A stretch of DNA of 12,472 nt from F23-B02 sp963610045 (GCA_963610045.1 CAVDMS010000046.1:1-12472); one strand, 5' to 3'. Numbered from the stretch's first letter, positions 1 through 6,518 are shown. The notes: generated by a model not told the origin, from the sequence alone. Numbers and translations are program-made.

Positions 1-384
1 CTCACACTGAAAGAGTGCATGAAGTATGCATTCTCGAAAAACAGCGAGTCGATTCATAAAAACCGCCGCTGCCGAAAATGCGGATGTGCGATAGACGTCA
101 AAAACGACCGCAGAGTAAACATCAAAGAGTCCGCTCTCTCGCTTGCAATTACGCTGTTTATACCGCTTGCATTTATAGCGGCGGCGTTCTTGGCGGTCCG
201 TCTTGAAAGCACGAGAGCGAGTTTGCCGGAGCTTTGGATAAAAATAGCGCTCGGCGTGTTGGTGGTGCTGATCGCATTTGCGGCAATTCCAACAGGTCGA
301 GGCTTGGCAAGCTATATTATTTTAAAATGCTCTGCCGAGTGGACAGGCACCGAAGATGATGACGGAAAGGAAAACCGTGAGTGA
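1..384 (+). CDS. Small CxxC two-helix membrane protein, unknown function (5' end probably outside window)
   Basis: I do not recognise this gene. The frame is open from base 1. An ATG at 19 would give 121 residues, but only a weak GAAAGAG lies 3 nt before it, whereas the following genes have strong ribosome binding sites, so the true start may be upstream. Counting from ATG 19, a short basic N-terminus carries CRKCGC (Cys18, Cys21, Cys23), a possible zinc knuckle or half-ribbon. Two hydrophobic helices follow at about 39-60 and 72-91, then RGLASYI and an acidic tail. The layout of CxxC, two helices and R-x-x-x-x-Y-I resembles the N-terminal half of the protein at 1974-2669, so the two may be paralogues. 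The stop overlaps the next gene's GTG by 4 nt, which implies translational coupling and a shared operon. Function unknown. Confidence 0.7.
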   Translation, partial: LTLKECMKYAFSKNSESIHKNRRCRKCGCAIDVKNDRRVNIKESALSLAITLFIPLAFIAAAFLAVRLESTRASLPELWIKIALGVLVVLIAFAAIPTGRGLASYIILKCSAEWTGTEDDDGKENRE

Positions 385-686
385 AAGAAAATAAGAAGGT
401 TTTAATATACGCNNNNNNNNNNGCCGTGCTTTTTGCGGCAACCGTTACCGTTGGGCAGATTGCGGGATTTATAGACTATTTTTCTAACGGCGGAGAGCTC
501 AGTATACAATTTCAGTATATAATCGTTCTAATAAACTTTGTAGCTGCCGTGCTGCTTATGCTGCTCGGAAGAGCGGTAGAAATCAAATTTTCTGCAACAG
601 TCATAAAAATAATTGCTGTGTTAGTTTTTGCAGCCTCAGTTTTTATTCTGTGTTATCTGCTTGCGGGCAATACTATTACGGCTTGA
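381..686 (+). CDS. Small three-helix membrane protein, unknown function
   Basis: An unrecognised protein of about 101 residues. It starts with GTG at 381 inside a GTGA overlap with the previous stop, and AAGGAA about 8 nt upstream supports this start. A basic N-terminus (KENKK) is followed by hydrophobic segments at about 7-30, 44-63 and 73-95, so it is almost entirely membrane-embedded. No catalytic or metal-binding motif is visible. Ten undetermined bases (413-422) fall in the first helix. The frame continues correctly across them, so the gene does not look broken, although the exact residues at 11-14 are unknown. It sits second in the five-gene membrane cluster, and the 48-nt gap to the next gene holds that gene's ribosome binding site. 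Confidence 0.72.
   Translation: MKENKKVLIYXXXXAVLFAATVTVGQIAGFIDYFSNGGELSIQFQYIIVLINFVAAVLLMLLGRAVEIKFSATVIKIIAVLVFAASVFILCYLLAGNTITA
413..422. other. Run of 10 undetermined bases
   Basis: Ten consecutive N inside the first membrane helix of the 381-686 gene. The reading frame before and after is consistent with a gap of this size. Confidence 0.99.
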
Positions 687-734
687 CGCTTGGAGGCTGT
701 GCCGCACAAGCCCAATAGAAAGGGGAAAGATAAA

Positions 735-1454
735 ATGACAAAGACTCTAAAAACCGTACTGCGAATTGCGGAGCTGCTGCTTATGCTCGTCCCGATATAC
801 ATATTCGTAAGGCTCCTCATTCAAACCGGAGTTTTCACGCTTGACTATCTCAAAATCAGCAGCGCTTTGCCGGTGATCCTGTGCGTTCTGTGCGGACTTC
901 TGCTGCCCGGCGCCATGATCGTCCTTGCGGTGCGCCGTCTCAAAAACGGCGAAGGGGTGTTCCTGCCGTTTTTGGTCACACTCATTTCTACGGTCGTACT
1001 CATCCCGATAGGCTTCTTCACGCTGATGGGAGCGGTCACCTCTCACACGGACGACCTTGCCGACTGCGGTGTGTACGACGAATATGTGAGCGAGGAGATG
1101 CAGCGCTCGGATGCTCAGACGCTGATGCCTTCGGCGTCGGACTACGAGCTTGTGAATTACAGCTATGAGTACACTCCGTCGCTCGACTGCTTCCACATAT
1201 ATTCGGAGATGAAGTTTGAGAATGTGGCGGCTTTTGAAGCGGAGGTGCAGCGCCTTGAGGCTCACGCCGACAGTGCCGACGCCGATGTTCCGTGCAATGT
1301 GAGTAAGATCGGCAGCGGCAGGGGCTTGACCGCCTTTTGGACTGCGGATGAAGCGACGCAGACAGTCCGGCTCGCAGTCGTCTACGACGAGGATCTGTAT
1401 GCGCACCCGAAGGAGATGTTTGACGCACACGGTCTTAATGAGTTGTTTGGCTGA
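735..1454 (+). CDS. Three-helix membrane protein with C-terminal extracytoplasmic domain, unknown function
   Basis: I do not recognise this 239-residue protein. The ATG at 735 is preferred over an in-frame TTG at 690 because AAAGGGGAAAG lies just upstream of the ATG and the extra 15 residues (rich in basic and polar residues) fit no domain. Helices are predicted at about 9-29, 43-66 and 76-101. The basic stretch RRLKNGEG after helix 2 puts that loop in the cytoplasm, so the acidic C-terminal domain (about 102-239) should lie outside. That domain is rich in Asp, Glu and Tyr and contains three cysteines, which could form a disulfide. Its C-terminal part ends in a beta-like stretch (TVRLAVVYDEDLYAHP). 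It is followed 27 nt later by the next membrane gene, in the same operon. A role in sensing or surface binding is possible but not shown. Confidence 0.75.
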   Translation: MTKTLKTVLRIAELLLMLVPIYIFVRLLIQTGVFTLDYLKISSALPVILCVLCGLLLPGAMIVLAVRRLKNGEGVFLPFLVTLISTVVLIPIGFFTLMGAVTSHTDDLADCGVYDEYVSEEMQRSDAQTLMPSASDYELVNYSYEYTPSLDCFHIYSEMKFENVAAFEAEVQRLEAHADSADADVPCNVSKIGSGRGLTAFWTADEATQTVRLAVVYDEDLYAHPKEMFDAHGLNELFG

Positions 1455-1481
1455 TAAAATCGTCCACAAGGAGAGGGAAAT

Positions 1482-1955
1482 ATGAAGAAACTCTTAGACA
1501 TCTTGCGGAAGCTGCTGAAAATCGCATTGATCGTTTTGCTGTCGGCGCACTTTTTCGTCTTTACTACGCTTTGCTTAGCAAACAGCAGAACCGCCTTTGC
1601 GGAATTAAATATAAGTTTGTTGCCTGCAACTGCGCTGACAGTGGTATGCACTGTGGCGCTGTGCGTTGCGCTTGGCGCTGTAGAAAGATGGAGAAAGGCT
1701 GCAAAGGAAAACAAAAAGGATGTTGAGATACTGACTCTGAGGCAAACGAAAACGCTTATAGTCATGCTCGCACTGACAGCCGTGCTTTTGGAGGTTTCTG
1801 TGTGGCTTTACTATCCTCCCGCACATTTCGGCGAAGTGGCATTTTGCATGTTTGTCCCGACGATTGAAATGCTGTACGCCATACCCGTGTGGCTTAGCGT
1901 GATAGTGCTGATAAAGCAGTTTAGGGTAAAGCGAAAAAACGGACAGAAATTATAA
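1482..1955 (+). CDS. Four-helix membrane protein, unknown function
   Basis: A 157-residue protein that I cannot assign to a family. The ATG at 1482 has AAGGAGAG 6 nt upstream. Hydrophobic helices are visible at about 12-32, 46-67, 91-110 and 126-145. A charged cytoplasmic loop (about 68-90, with RWRKAAKENKKD) separates helices 2 and 3, and the C-terminus is strongly basic (KQFRVKRKNGQK). By the positive-inside rule both termini and the middle loop are cytoplasmic. No catalytic residues stand out. The 27-nt and 18-nt gaps to its neighbours show that it belongs to the same operon. The AT-richer codon use of the cluster contrasts with the dehydratase operon further on. Confidence 0.75.
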   Translation: MKKLLDILRKLLKIALIVLLSAHFFVFTTLCLANSRTAFAELNISLLPATALTVVCTVALCVALGAVERWRKAAKENKKDVEILTLRQTKTLIVMLALTAVLLEVSVWLYYPPAHFGEVAFCMFVPTIEMLYAIPVWLSVIVLIKQFRVKRKNGQKL

Positions 1956-1973
1956 GAAAGAAGGTGGCGGCGT

Positions 1974-2669
1974 ATGGCGCATGTTGACGACGAAATATTT
2001 GACGACAGACCTCACAGGCATAAGCCGATGAGCTACGAGACAGAGTTCAGATATGCTTCTTCGCATTGCGGAATATGCGGGAAACCGATAATACATTACG
2101 GTTCATGGCTTTGTGGTCCCTTACCGGTATGGATTCTGCTTCTCTTTTGCTTGTCATACATATTAATGCATCCCAATAAGAATGGGTCTGATTTATTCTT
2201 TGCCGCATTGGCTTTTTTGCTGAATCTCGTCCTTCTCTACCTTGGAAGAAGGTTTGGCAATTACATATGTGAGGACGAGAGACCGAAGGGTTGGGAAATC
2301 AAAAACAAGTTAGCTGCAATTGCGTGCTGTTCTAACTGTATATGGCTTATAACGGCTGCGGTGTGGCAAGCGGTTTTGATTGCCGAGCTTTATGAGCGGA
2401 TCAGTTTTGCGGCGGTTTTGAGCGTTGCAGTGTATCCGTTATGTGTAATTCCTATATGTCTTTTGCTTGCGTATATAGCTGTAAGATCTTCATTTTCCTC
2501 CAATGCAAATCCACAATTTGCAACATCGGATGTTGTACAGTTTAATGTTATTGCTGTACTGATGGTTGCTCTCGGCGGGCTGCCGCTGCCGCTGCTGTGC
2601 GTGCCGATCGCAGTCATGCTCATGCAAATCCCGGCATATGTTATAATGGAAAAGCGAGAAAACAAATAA
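1974..2669 (+). CDS. CxxC-containing polytopic membrane protein, possible paralogue of the first gene
   Basis: A 231-residue unrecognised protein. The ATG at 1974 follows AAGGTGG at 1961-1967. The first 30 residues are charged and His-rich (DRPHRHK). A CGIC motif (Cys32, Cys35) comes next, then helices at about 50-64 and 72-91, RRFGNYICED, a second cysteine group (Cys118, Cys119, Cys122) at the start of a third helix (about 112-138), and further helices at about 144-170 and 190-225. The order CxxC, two helices, then R-x-x-x-Y-I matches the first gene of the cluster, suggesting duplication with later extension. A paired CxxC could bind zinc, but residues that would complete a full ribbon are not obvious. 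It is the last gene of the cluster and ends just before the hairpin at 2678-2701. Confidence 0.76.
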   Translation: MAHVDDEIFDDRPHRHKPMSYETEFRYASSHCGICGKPIIHYGSWLCGPLPVWILLLFCLSYILMHPNKNGSDLFFAALAFLLNLVLLYLGRRFGNYICEDERPKGWEIKNKLAAIACCSNCIWLITAAVWQAVLIAELYERISFAAVLSVAVYPLCVIPICLLLAYIAVRSSFSSNANPQFATSDVVQFNVIAVLMVALGGLPLPLLCVPIAVMLMQIPAYVIMEKRENK

Positions 2670-2677
2670 AACAAAGA

Positions 2678-2701
2678 AGCCTCCGGCGGATGCCGGAGGC
2701 T
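2678..2701 (-). terminator. Rho-independent terminator of the symporter gene, between convergent genes
   Basis: A perfect 10-bp stem, AGCCTCCGGC / GCCGGAGGCT, with a 4-nt GGAT loop. On the minus strand it is followed by a T-rich stretch (TTCTTTGTTTTATTTG), so it best serves the symporter gene ending at 2726. On the plus strand the following bases are not T-rich, so it would stop the membrane cluster less efficiently. Confidence 0.85.
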
Positions 2702-2725
2702 CTATCTGTCATTAGTTATACTAAA

Positions 2726-3988
2726 TTATTCTTTGGAAGCAAGCTCTTCCTTGCTGCCGCCGATCTTTTTCTGAAGCCAATCCTTGCCTTCAACGAAGCG
2801 GGAGACGATGTAGGTCGCAACGTAGTCACCTGCGGAGTTTACCATGGTTGCGGGAGGATCGACGAGGTTTCCGATTGCAAGAGCTATGGGGAAGGCGATC
2901 GCAAGCTGGTCGGGGAAGAACAGAGTGCAGAGTACAAGCTCACCCGTACCGCCGCCGCCGGGGATGCCGCTCATGGCGACGGAGGAGAACACCGCAACGA
3001 TTATTGCGAGTATTGCTTCACCCGTACCGAAGTCAAGACCGAATACACCGAACAGGAATGCGACCTTGATGATAGCGCTCATTGCGGAGCCGTCCATGTG
3101 CATCGTTGCGCCGATGGGTACGACGATGTTGGAGATTTCCTTGGAAACGCCGGTCTCCTCGCAGACCTCCATATTGGTGGGAATAGTAGCGACGGAGGAG
3201 CAGGTGCCGAAGGAGACCGCAGCAGGTCTGAACAGATGCTTCCACATGACCTTGACCGCACCCTTGCCGCCGCCGAAGCGGGCGTATATCGGGAAGAATA
3301 CGAACATATATACGAAGCTCAGCACATAGTAAACTATCAGAGTACGGCTGTAGTCGCCGATGAGGTCGGGACCGTATGTAGCCACGAGAGAAGCAAAGAA
3401 ACCGAAGAAGCCGATGGGGGCGTAGTAGGTGATTATCTTTACGACATTCATGAGGCAGGAGGTCAGGTTATCGAGAAGCTTTGCGACCATGCTCTCCTTA
3501 CCGCCGCTCATCTGAACACCGAAGCCGAAGAATACCGCTGCGATAATGAGAGGAAGAATTGCCTTACGGCTGAGCAGTTCGACAAAGTCGGGCTTGGTGA
3601 AGAAGTTTATTATCATATCGGCAACGCCGAGGGTCGAGTCAACGGTGCCTTCGGTCGCCTTGTAATCGCCGGTAACGACAGGGAAGAAGCGAACAACGAG
3701 ATACATGATGACAGCAGCGATGGCTGCGGTGACGAGGAAGGTCGCAATAGTGATGCCCATGACCTTGCCCGCACGCCTTGCACTCGACATATTGGAGATC
3801 GCCGAGGCTATGGAGCAGAACACCATCGGTACGACGACGCAGAACATGAGGTTTATAAACACGGTTCCGAGAGGGGCAAGCTTCGAGCCGAGCGAAGGCT
3901 TCAGGGCGCCGACGAGACAGCCTGCGACGATGCCCGTCAGCATGAATATTATAAAGCCGTAGTTTTTAAAAAAGGATTTTTTAGCCAT
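2726..3988 (-). CDS. Dicarboxylate/amino acid:cation symporter (DAACS/SLC1 family) with a non-acidic-type binding site
   Basis: A secondary transporter of 420 residues in the cytoplasmic membrane, expected to couple Na+ or H+ entry to uptake of an organic substrate. The ATG at 3988 is chosen because AAAGGGAG precedes it; an upstream in-frame extension has no such site and would run into the regulator's start. Family landmarks: re-entrant loop HP1 with SFGTCSSVATIPTN (about 259-272), the TM7 motif GATMHMDGSA (293-302), HP2 with SGIPGGGGTGE (340-350) and the TM8 motif DPPATMVNSAGD (377-388). Two key positions deviate. The TM8 Arg that holds the substrate side-chain carboxylate in GltPh (Arg397) is Ala380, and the Asn of the usual NMDGT is His297. 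Loss of the Arg argues against aspartate, glutamate or simple dicarboxylates and for a neutral or different substrate. It is divergent from an AraC-type regulator and has its own promoter and terminator. Confidence 0.93.
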   Translation of the reverse strand: MAKKSFFKNYGFIIFMLTGIVAGCLVGALKPSLGSKLAPLGTVFINLMFCVVVPMVFCSIASAISNMSSARRAGKVMGITIATFLVTAAIAAVIMYLVVRFFPVVTGDYKATEGTVDSTLGVADMIINFFTKPDFVELLSRKAILPLIIAAVFFGFGVQMSGGKESMVAKLLDNLTSCLMNVVKIITYYAPIGFFGFFASLVATYGPDLIGDYSRTLIVYYVLSFVYMFVFFPIYARFGGGKGAVKVMWKHLFRPAAVSFGTCSSVATIPTNMEVCEETGVSKEISNIVVPIGATMHMDGSAMSAIIKVAFLFGVFGLDFGTGEAILAIIVAVFSSVAMSGIPGGGGTGELVLCTLFFPDQLAIAFPIALAIGNLVDPPATMVNSAGDYVATYIVSRFVEGKDWLQKKIGGSKEELASKE

Positions 3989-4021
3989 AGTCAATTCTCC
4001 CTTTAAATATTCTGTACTCAA

Positions 4022-4050
4022 ATTATATTCTGAAATATTTGCCATGTAAA
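4022..4050 (-). promoter_or_regulatory. Sigma-A promoter of the symporter gene
   Basis: On the minus strand, -35 TTTACA (4050-4045), a 17-bp spacer and -10 TATAAT (4027-4022). The expected start of transcription is near 4015, leaving a leader of about 26 nt that holds the AAAGGGAG ribosome binding site. Confidence 0.72.
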
Positions 4051-4084
4051 TTGACATTTGTGCTTGAAACATTGCAAATTGTGC
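4050..4084. promoter_or_regulatory. Direct repeat, likely AraC-family operator
   Basis: Two copies of ATTGNNAWTTGTGC, at 4050-4063 and 4071-4084, match at 11 of 14 positions and start exactly 21 bp apart, two helical turns. This is the spacing typical of AraC-family tandem half-sites. Copy 1 abuts the symporter -35, a position suited to activation. Copy 2 lies between the -35 and -10 of the regulator promoter, a position suited to self-repression. A weaker third copy (9 of 14 against copy 1) lies at 4029-4042. Confidence 0.6.
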
Positions 4085-4092
4085 GCTATAAT
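4064..4092 (+). promoter_or_regulatory. Sigma-A promoter of the AraC-family regulator
   Basis: -35 TTGAAA (4064-4069), a 17-bp spacer and a perfect -10 TATAAT (4087-4092), about 30 bp before the start codon at 4123. Half of the spacer is the second operator repeat. Confidence 0.8.
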
Positions 4093-4122
4093 CAATTAAC
4101 ATAACATTTCGGGAGCAGAACA

Positions 4123-4968
4123 ATGTCAGAACGGTTTCAATACAGTAGGGAAGGCTACTTAAACGAGGATTTCCGCTTCTTCCACCTCAGCGACACGGCG
4201 GGGCAGGAGAGGGACTATCACTTTCACGAGTTTGACAAGATCGTCGTGCTTCTCTCCGGCAAGGTCGATTACACGGTCGAGGGAACGACCTACAGGCTCA
4301 TGCCGTGGGACGTGCTGCTTGTCCGCCACCACATGATACACAAGGCGCTCATAGACCAGACGGAGCCTTATGACAGGATCATCATTTATTTAGACTCCGC
4401 TTCCGTGGAGCGCTATGCGCCGAGCGGAGGTCTTGCCGACTGCTTTGCCGAGACGGAAAAACGCAGCTACTGCCTTTTAAGACCCGGCGCCGAGGAGATA
4501 CCTGCGCTCTCGGAGCAGCTTTCAAGACTTGAAGCGTCCGTGACCGACAGCGGTTTCGGTGCCGACATCATGCGCTCGACGCTGCTGGTGCAGCTTTTGG
4601 TGCTTTTAAACCGCATCATGCAGGGGGACGAGGGCAGAGTACACGAAGGCTCGGAGTGCGACGAAAAGATAGCGGCAGTCCTTTCGTATATAAATGAAAA
4701 CCTCGCAAGCGACCTCGGCATAGACGAGCTGGCGGCAATGAGCTTCCTCAGCCGCTACCATTTCATGCGTCTGTTCAAATCTCAAACCGGCTACACGGTG
4801 CATAACTACATACGCCAAAAGCGATTAAATCAGGCTGCCCGACTCATACGGGAGGGAGTGCCTGCGGTCAGAGCCGCCGCCGAATGCGGCTTTGCGGACT
4901 ACTCGGCGTTTCACCGTGCCTTTACGAACACCTTCGGCGTAAGCCCCGGCAAAATCAAAAGAGCATGA
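4123..4968 (+). CDS. AraC-family transcriptional regulator with cupin sensor domain
   Basis: A 281-residue DNA-binding regulator of usual AraC-family size. The ATG at 4123 has GGGAG about 9 nt upstream. Residues about 20-95 form a cupin-type sensor: HFHEF at 33-37, LSGKVDYTVEG at 44-54 and MPWDVLLV at 60-67 are typical of the beta-barrel that binds a small effector. Residues about 180-280 are the double helix-turn-helix domain. The first helix pair includes DLGIDELAAMSFLSRYHFMRLFK, in two overlapping parts at 197-219, followed by TGYTVHNYIRQKRLNQAARL. The second includes AAECGFADYSAFHRAFTNTFGVSP (252-275). Its divergence from the symporter and the phased repeats between them make the symporter its probable target. 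Neither the effector nor the symporter substrate can be read from sequence. A terminator follows at 4976-5000. Confidence 0.94.
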   Translation: MSERFQYSREGYLNEDFRFFHLSDTAGQERDYHFHEFDKIVVLLSGKVDYTVEGTTYRLMPWDVLLVRHHMIHKALIDQTEPYDRIIIYLDSASVERYAPSGGLADCFAETEKRSYCLLRPGAEEIPALSEQLSRLEASVTDSGFGADIMRSTLLVQLLVLLNRIMQGDEGRVHEGSECDEKIAAVLSYINENLASDLGIDELAAMSFLSRYHFMRLFKSQTGYTVHNYIRQKRLNQAARLIREGVPAVRAAAECGFADYSAFHRAFTNTFGVSPGKIKRA

Positions 4969-4975
4969 TATTATG

Positions 4976-5000
4976 TAAACCGCAGGACTACTGCGGTTTA
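4976..5000 (+). terminator. Rho-independent terminator of the regulator gene
   Basis: A perfect 10-bp stem, TAAACCGCAG / CTGCGGTTTA, with a 5-nt GACTA loop, followed by TTTTCTC on the plus strand. It also lies 5 nt beyond the stop of the convergent spore coat gene, where the tract on the minus strand is weaker. Confidence 0.85.
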
Positions 5001-5005
5001 TTTTC

Positions 5006-5254
5006 TCAGCAGCTTGCCGAGAACTTGTTTTTGATCTGGCTGATCTTCTGAGCGTCAGCCTGCTCGGTGGGGTACCAGCCGTGACCCTGCATCTGCTTGT
5101 AGATGCTGTCCTGCATGGCGAGGGATTCGTTGAGCGCCGTGTTGAAGGCCTGATGCACCTTGTCGGTGGAGGATTCTATCGCACCGTGCATATACAGATC
5201 GCAAACGCCCTTGGTGGTAAGGAGAACGTTCTCCATGATGTCTCTGTCGTTCAT
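5006..5254 (-). CDS. Spore coat protein, coat F (CotF/YhcQ-like) family
   Basis: An 82-residue, mostly helical protein recognised by the coat-F pattern: an N-terminal segment NDRDIMENVLLTTKGVCDLY, a middle helix ending LAMQDSIYKQMQGHGWYPTE, and the family hallmark GWYP (59-62) followed by ADAQKISQIKNKF (66-78). Family members are structural proteins of the endospore coat; some related proteins occur in vegetative cells or in spore germination operons. The ATG at 5254 has GGAGGAAA upstream, which overlaps the stop of the preceding small gene, so the two are translationally coupled. The protein is about the length of one coat-F unit. It supports a spore-forming Firmicutes host. No sporulation-specific promoter could be assigned with confidence. 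Confidence 0.85.
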   Translation of the reverse strand: MNDRDIMENVLLTTKGVCDLYMHGAIESSTDKVHQAFNTALNESLAMQDSIYKQMQGHGWYPTEQADAQKISQIKNKFSASC

Positions 5255-5266
5255 TGCATTTCCTCC

Positions 5267-5440
5267 TCAGATAAGTCCGTAGAACTCGGTGAATATCTTG
5301 CGGTTCTTGTCCGCCATCTGCTGAGCCTGACGCTTGAGCGCAGGATCGCTGAGCTTTGCGGCGGCGTCGTCCCACTGAGTGGTAAGGAATTTTGCGTGAC
5401 CGAGTGCATCTTCGATATAAAGAAGCTCTTTGGGTGTCAT
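5267..5440 (-). CDS. 57-residue helical companion of the spore coat gene
   Basis: A short gene on the minus strand, start ATG at 5440 and stop TGA at 5269-5267. GGAGGAGC lies about 6 nt upstream of the start. The 57-residue product begins MTPKELLYIEDALGHAKF and ends NRKIFTEFYGLI. It is amphipathic and almost wholly helical, with no membrane span or signal peptide, and resembles a helical hairpin. The stop overlaps the ribosome binding site of the coat-F gene, so the pair forms a two-gene operon. Small helical proteins next to coat-F genes are common in Clostridia, so a role as a coat component or partner is likely, but I cannot name a family. A 162-bp spacer separates it from the divergent kinase gene. 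Confidence 0.8.
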   Translation of the reverse strand: MTPKELLYIEDALGHAKFLTTQWDDAAAKLSDPALKRQAQQMADKNRKIFTEFYGLI

Positions 5441-5544
5441 GTTTTTGCTCCTCCGAAAATTAGATTTGAGCCTTTGCTCGAAACTATCTTCTGCAAAATC
5501 GGAAAAGCTATGCCCGGAAAATCTTAAAACGAATTTTTTGTTTA

Positions 5545-5573
5545 TTGAAGAAAAATCAAAAACGTGCTATTAT
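5545..5573 (+). promoter_or_regulatory. Promoter of the pyridoxal kinase gene, extended -10 type
   Basis: -35 TTGAAG (5545-5550), a 17-bp spacer ending in GTGC, and -10 TATTAT (5568-5573), 29 bp before the start codon. The TG before the -10 makes it an extended -10 promoter. The arrangement is nearly identical to the promoter at 11579-11607. Confidence 0.7.
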
Positions 5574-5602
5574 GAGAAGGATTTTTCGTCGAGGTAAATG
5601 AT

Positions 5603-6451
5603 ATGAGCGAATTAAAAAGAATGGCTGCAATACACGACCTTTCGGGACTGGGCAAATGCTCGATAACCGCCGCCTTGCCCATCGTGTCGGCAAGCGGCGT
5701 CGAGTGCTGCTGCATACCGACGGCGCTGCTGTCAACGCATACGGGCGGCTTTAGCGGCTGGACCTTCCGTGACCTGTCGGAGGACATGGTGCCGATAGCA
5801 AAGCATTGGAACAGCCTCGGAATGAAGTTTGATGCGGTGTATTCCGGCTACCTTGCGTCGCCTGAGCAGGGCGAGCTGCTTTGCGAGTGCATCGACCTGC
5901 TTTCGGATGAGGACACGCTCGTCATCGTCGATCCCGCAATGGCGGATAACGGCAGATACTACGCAAACCTCGGTCCCGATATGACGGAGTGCTTCAAAAA
6001 GATCATCGGCAGGGCGGATATCATTACCCCCAATATGACGGAGGCGTGCTTCCTTACGGGGACGGAGTACCGCAGCGTAGGGCATGACGGCGAATTTGTC
6101 GAGCGTCTGCTTGACGGCTTAACAGAGCTTGGTCCCGAAACCGTCGTCATAACGGGCGTCTGCTCGTCGGACGGGGAGGTCGGCATCGTCGGCAGAGACT
6201 CGAAAAGCGGTGAGATCTGCCGCCTTATGAGTCCCGCAAGAAAGGGGACATTCCACGGATCGGGGGACGTTTTTGCCTCGGCGCTGTCCGCACTTCTTGT
6301 GCGGTGCTTTGAGTTTGAACGTGCGCTGCGCCTTGCGCAGGAGTTCGTCGCCGACTGCGTCGACCGCACCGAGCGGCGCTGCGGCGGAGGCAATTACGGG
6401 CTTGATTTTGAAAGCGCACTGCCTCGGTATATAGCGAAAATAAATGAGTAA
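5603..6451 (+). CDS. Pyridoxal/pyridoxamine kinase (ribokinase fold)
   Basis: A 282-residue cytosolic kinase, the normal size for the pyridoxal kinase family, predicted to phosphorylate pyridoxal, pyridoxamine or pyridoxine with ATP in vitamin B6 salvage. Start ATG at 5603 with GAGGT upstream. Landmarks: the N-terminal IHDLSGLGKCS (10-20), TALLSTHTGG (40-49), YSGYLASPEQ (80-89), VDPAMADNG (109-117), ITPNMTEACFLTG (141-153) and the anion hole and catalytic base GSGD (219-222), with Asp222 as general base. The family usually has GTGD, so GSGD is a conservative variant. Several neighbouring cysteines (ECCC, 34-37) are a further feature. It is a single gene with its own promoter and terminator. 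A related hydroxymethylpyrimidine kinase role is possible but less likely, because HDLSG and the NMTEA region fit the pyridoxamine kinase group better. Confidence 0.9.
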   Translation: MSELKRMAAIHDLSGLGKCSITAALPIVSASGVECCCIPTALLSTHTGGFSGWTFRDLSEDMVPIAKHWNSLGMKFDAVYSGYLASPEQGELLCECIDLLSDEDTLVIVDPAMADNGRYYANLGPDMTECFKKIIGRADIITPNMTEACFLTGTEYRSVGHDGEFVERLLDGLTELGPETVVITGVCSSDGEVGIVGRDSKSGEICRLMSPARKGTFHGSGDVFASALSALLVRCFEFERALRLAQEFVADCVDRTERRCGGGNYGLDFESALPRYIAKINE

Positions 6452-6454
6452 TTC

Positions 6455-6483
6455 AAAGCGGAGCGATTGCTGCTCCGCTTTTT
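6455..6483 (+). terminator. Rho-independent terminator of the kinase gene
   Basis: A 10-bp perfect stem, AAAGCGGAGC / GCTCCGCTTT, with a 7-nt loop (6465-6471). The T-tract is short (TTTTT from 6479), starting within the stem. Confidence 0.85.
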
Positions 6484-6486
6484 CGT

Positions 6487-6518
6487 ACACAAGTAGACCA
6501 TGTGTTCAGAACAGAACA
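6487..6518. promoter_or_regulatory. Inverted repeats upstream of the dehydratase promoter, possible operator
   Basis: ACACAAG (6487-6493) and CATGTGT (6499-6505) form a 7-5-7 inverted repeat with one mismatch. A perfect TGTTC-A-GAACA palindrome (6503-6513) overlaps it and is followed by another GAACA. They lie about 45 bp upstream of the -35. I cannot assign a regulator. Confidence 0.3.

Noticed and set aside
690..734. TTG start for the third membrane gene
   Set aside because: No ribosome binding site precedes it, while AAAGGGG precedes the ATG at 735.
2597..4006. Plus-strand open frame of 469 codons over the symporter gene
   Set aside because: The product is low-complexity (rich in Asp, Glu, Gly and His) and antisense to a well-recognised transporter; it also crosses a terminator hairpin.
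3989..4123. N-terminal extension of the symporter by 45 residues
   Set aside because: It would use a start lying in the divergent regulator's start region, would include the promoter, and lacks the ribosome binding site seen before 3988.
5441..5544. Sporulation sigma factor promoter for the coat operon (a CATAGCTT-like -10 on the minus strand near 5506-5513)
   Set aside because: No convincing matching -35 could be placed, so the sigma factor cannot be named.
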